This document shows, in pieces, positions 63,727 through 64,000 of a DNA stretch of 64,000 nt (its first letter is position 1; the number at the start of each line of letters is the position of its first letter). The stretch comes from Geobacter sp. FeAm09 (lineage in GTDB: Bacteria > Desulfobacterota > Desulfuromonadia > Geobacterales > Pseudopelobacteraceae), in assembly GCF_008330225.1 (NCBI RefSeq), contig NZ_CP042466.1, forward strand, positions 1,684,501-1,748,500, written 5' to 3'. The notes under the pieces were generated by a model. The model was given only the letters and a program-made list of their open reading frames with translations, was not told the origin of the DNA and made no database searches. The position numbers and the translations under genes are program-made.

Positions 63727-64000
63727 ATGATAGATAACGCGGAAAGATTCGGAGCATTGCTGGAGAGGGTGGAGCGGCTTGTGGAAGGGATGATGCCCGC
63801 CGCCGTCGCCCCTCCCGATTGCGAGCATTTCCTGGCGTTCCGCTGGGAACGGACCGGCGAGCGGGGGCGCCTGGCACCGGTGATGTATCCCCACCTCTTT
63901 GATCTGAACGAATTGGTGGGCATCGACGACATCAAGGAAGAGGTGGTCCGCAACACCACCCAGTTCGTGGAGGGGCTGCCGGCCAACAATGTGCTCCTGT
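63727..64000 (+). CDS. DUF815 ATP-binding protein, 5' part
   Basis: Open from ATG 63727 to the window end, 91 residues seen. The region FRWERTGERGRLAPVMYPHLFDLNELVGIDDIKEEV and FVEGLPANNVLL is the start of DUF815, an AAA-type ATPase family; the P-loop should lie just beyond the edge. Function is not known. AGGACC precedes the start, and it follows the cysteine-tail gene by 9 bases. Confidence 0.85.
   Translation, partial: MIDNAERFGALLERVERLVEGMMPAAVAPPDCEHFLAFRWERTGERGRLAPVMYPHLFDLNELVGIDDIKEEVVRNTTQFVEGLPANNVLL

Overview
The window is about 64 kb of dense, high-GC bacterial chromosome. It reads as a member of the Geobacter group (Desulfuromonadia, Geobacterales). The grounds are the ilvC-psd-pssA order, the kdsD-kdsC-lptCAB-rpoN-hpf-hprK-rapZ-PTS string, a pilD / two-component / pilY1 / minor-pilin block, and a periplasmic cytochrome with up to 15 hemes. 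This assignment rests on gene content and order as I know them, not on a search. I saw no rRNA, tRNA, CRISPR array, prophage or insertion sequence.

Layout. 0-3.5 kb: end of a tRNA methylthiotransferase gene, then a polar amino-acid ABC transporter whose permease carries an unusual secreted TPR-like domain. 3.5-4.3 kb: an AT-rich island with three copies of a 19-bp repeat and a lone receiver-domain protein. 4.4-10.4 kb: ilvC-psd-pssA, a phosphodiesterase, sppA, DAHP synthase and an unknown membrane protein. 10.4-16.3 kb: gmhB, rmlA and the rod-shape operon mreC-mreD-mrdA-rodA. 16.4-22.4 kb: ptsP, a TPR protein, ackA, a tiny 2[4Fe-4S] ferredoxin, a DUF2905 protein and queH. 22.6-32.4 kb: KDO synthesis and LPS export (kdsD, kdsC, lptC, lptA, lptB), then rpoN, hpf, hprK, rapZ, an EIIA of the mannose family, ptsH and ptsI. 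This is a phosphotransfer chain with no sugar permease in the window, so probably regulatory.

32.4-50.7 kb is the accessory and most interesting part. It holds prepilin peptidase, a sensor kinase and NtrC-type regulator (frameshifted in a G8 tract), two tandem DsbC-like disulfide isomerases each carrying a c-type heme motif, a 1751-residue PilY1 with about 28 cysteines, four minor pilins (FimT/GspH, PilV, PilW, PilX), a multiheme cytochrome with two non-standard heme motifs, a small TPR protein, and two nearly identical TlpA-fold/TPR proteins that have lost both catalytic cysteines. My inference is that this is one extracellular-electron-transfer and pilus-tip module in which disulfide and heme maturation are coupled, and that it has been reshaped by recent nested duplications.

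50.7-64 kb: a FapA/DUF342 gene split by a second poly-C/G frameshift, htpG, a flavoprotein, a YtxH protein, a DUF3047 protein, a HAD nucleotidase, an MFS transporter, rmlC, an M16 protease, dut, an M29 aminopeptidase, two uncharacterised proteins (one ending in a cysteine-rich tail) and the start of a DUF815 ATPase cut by the window edge.
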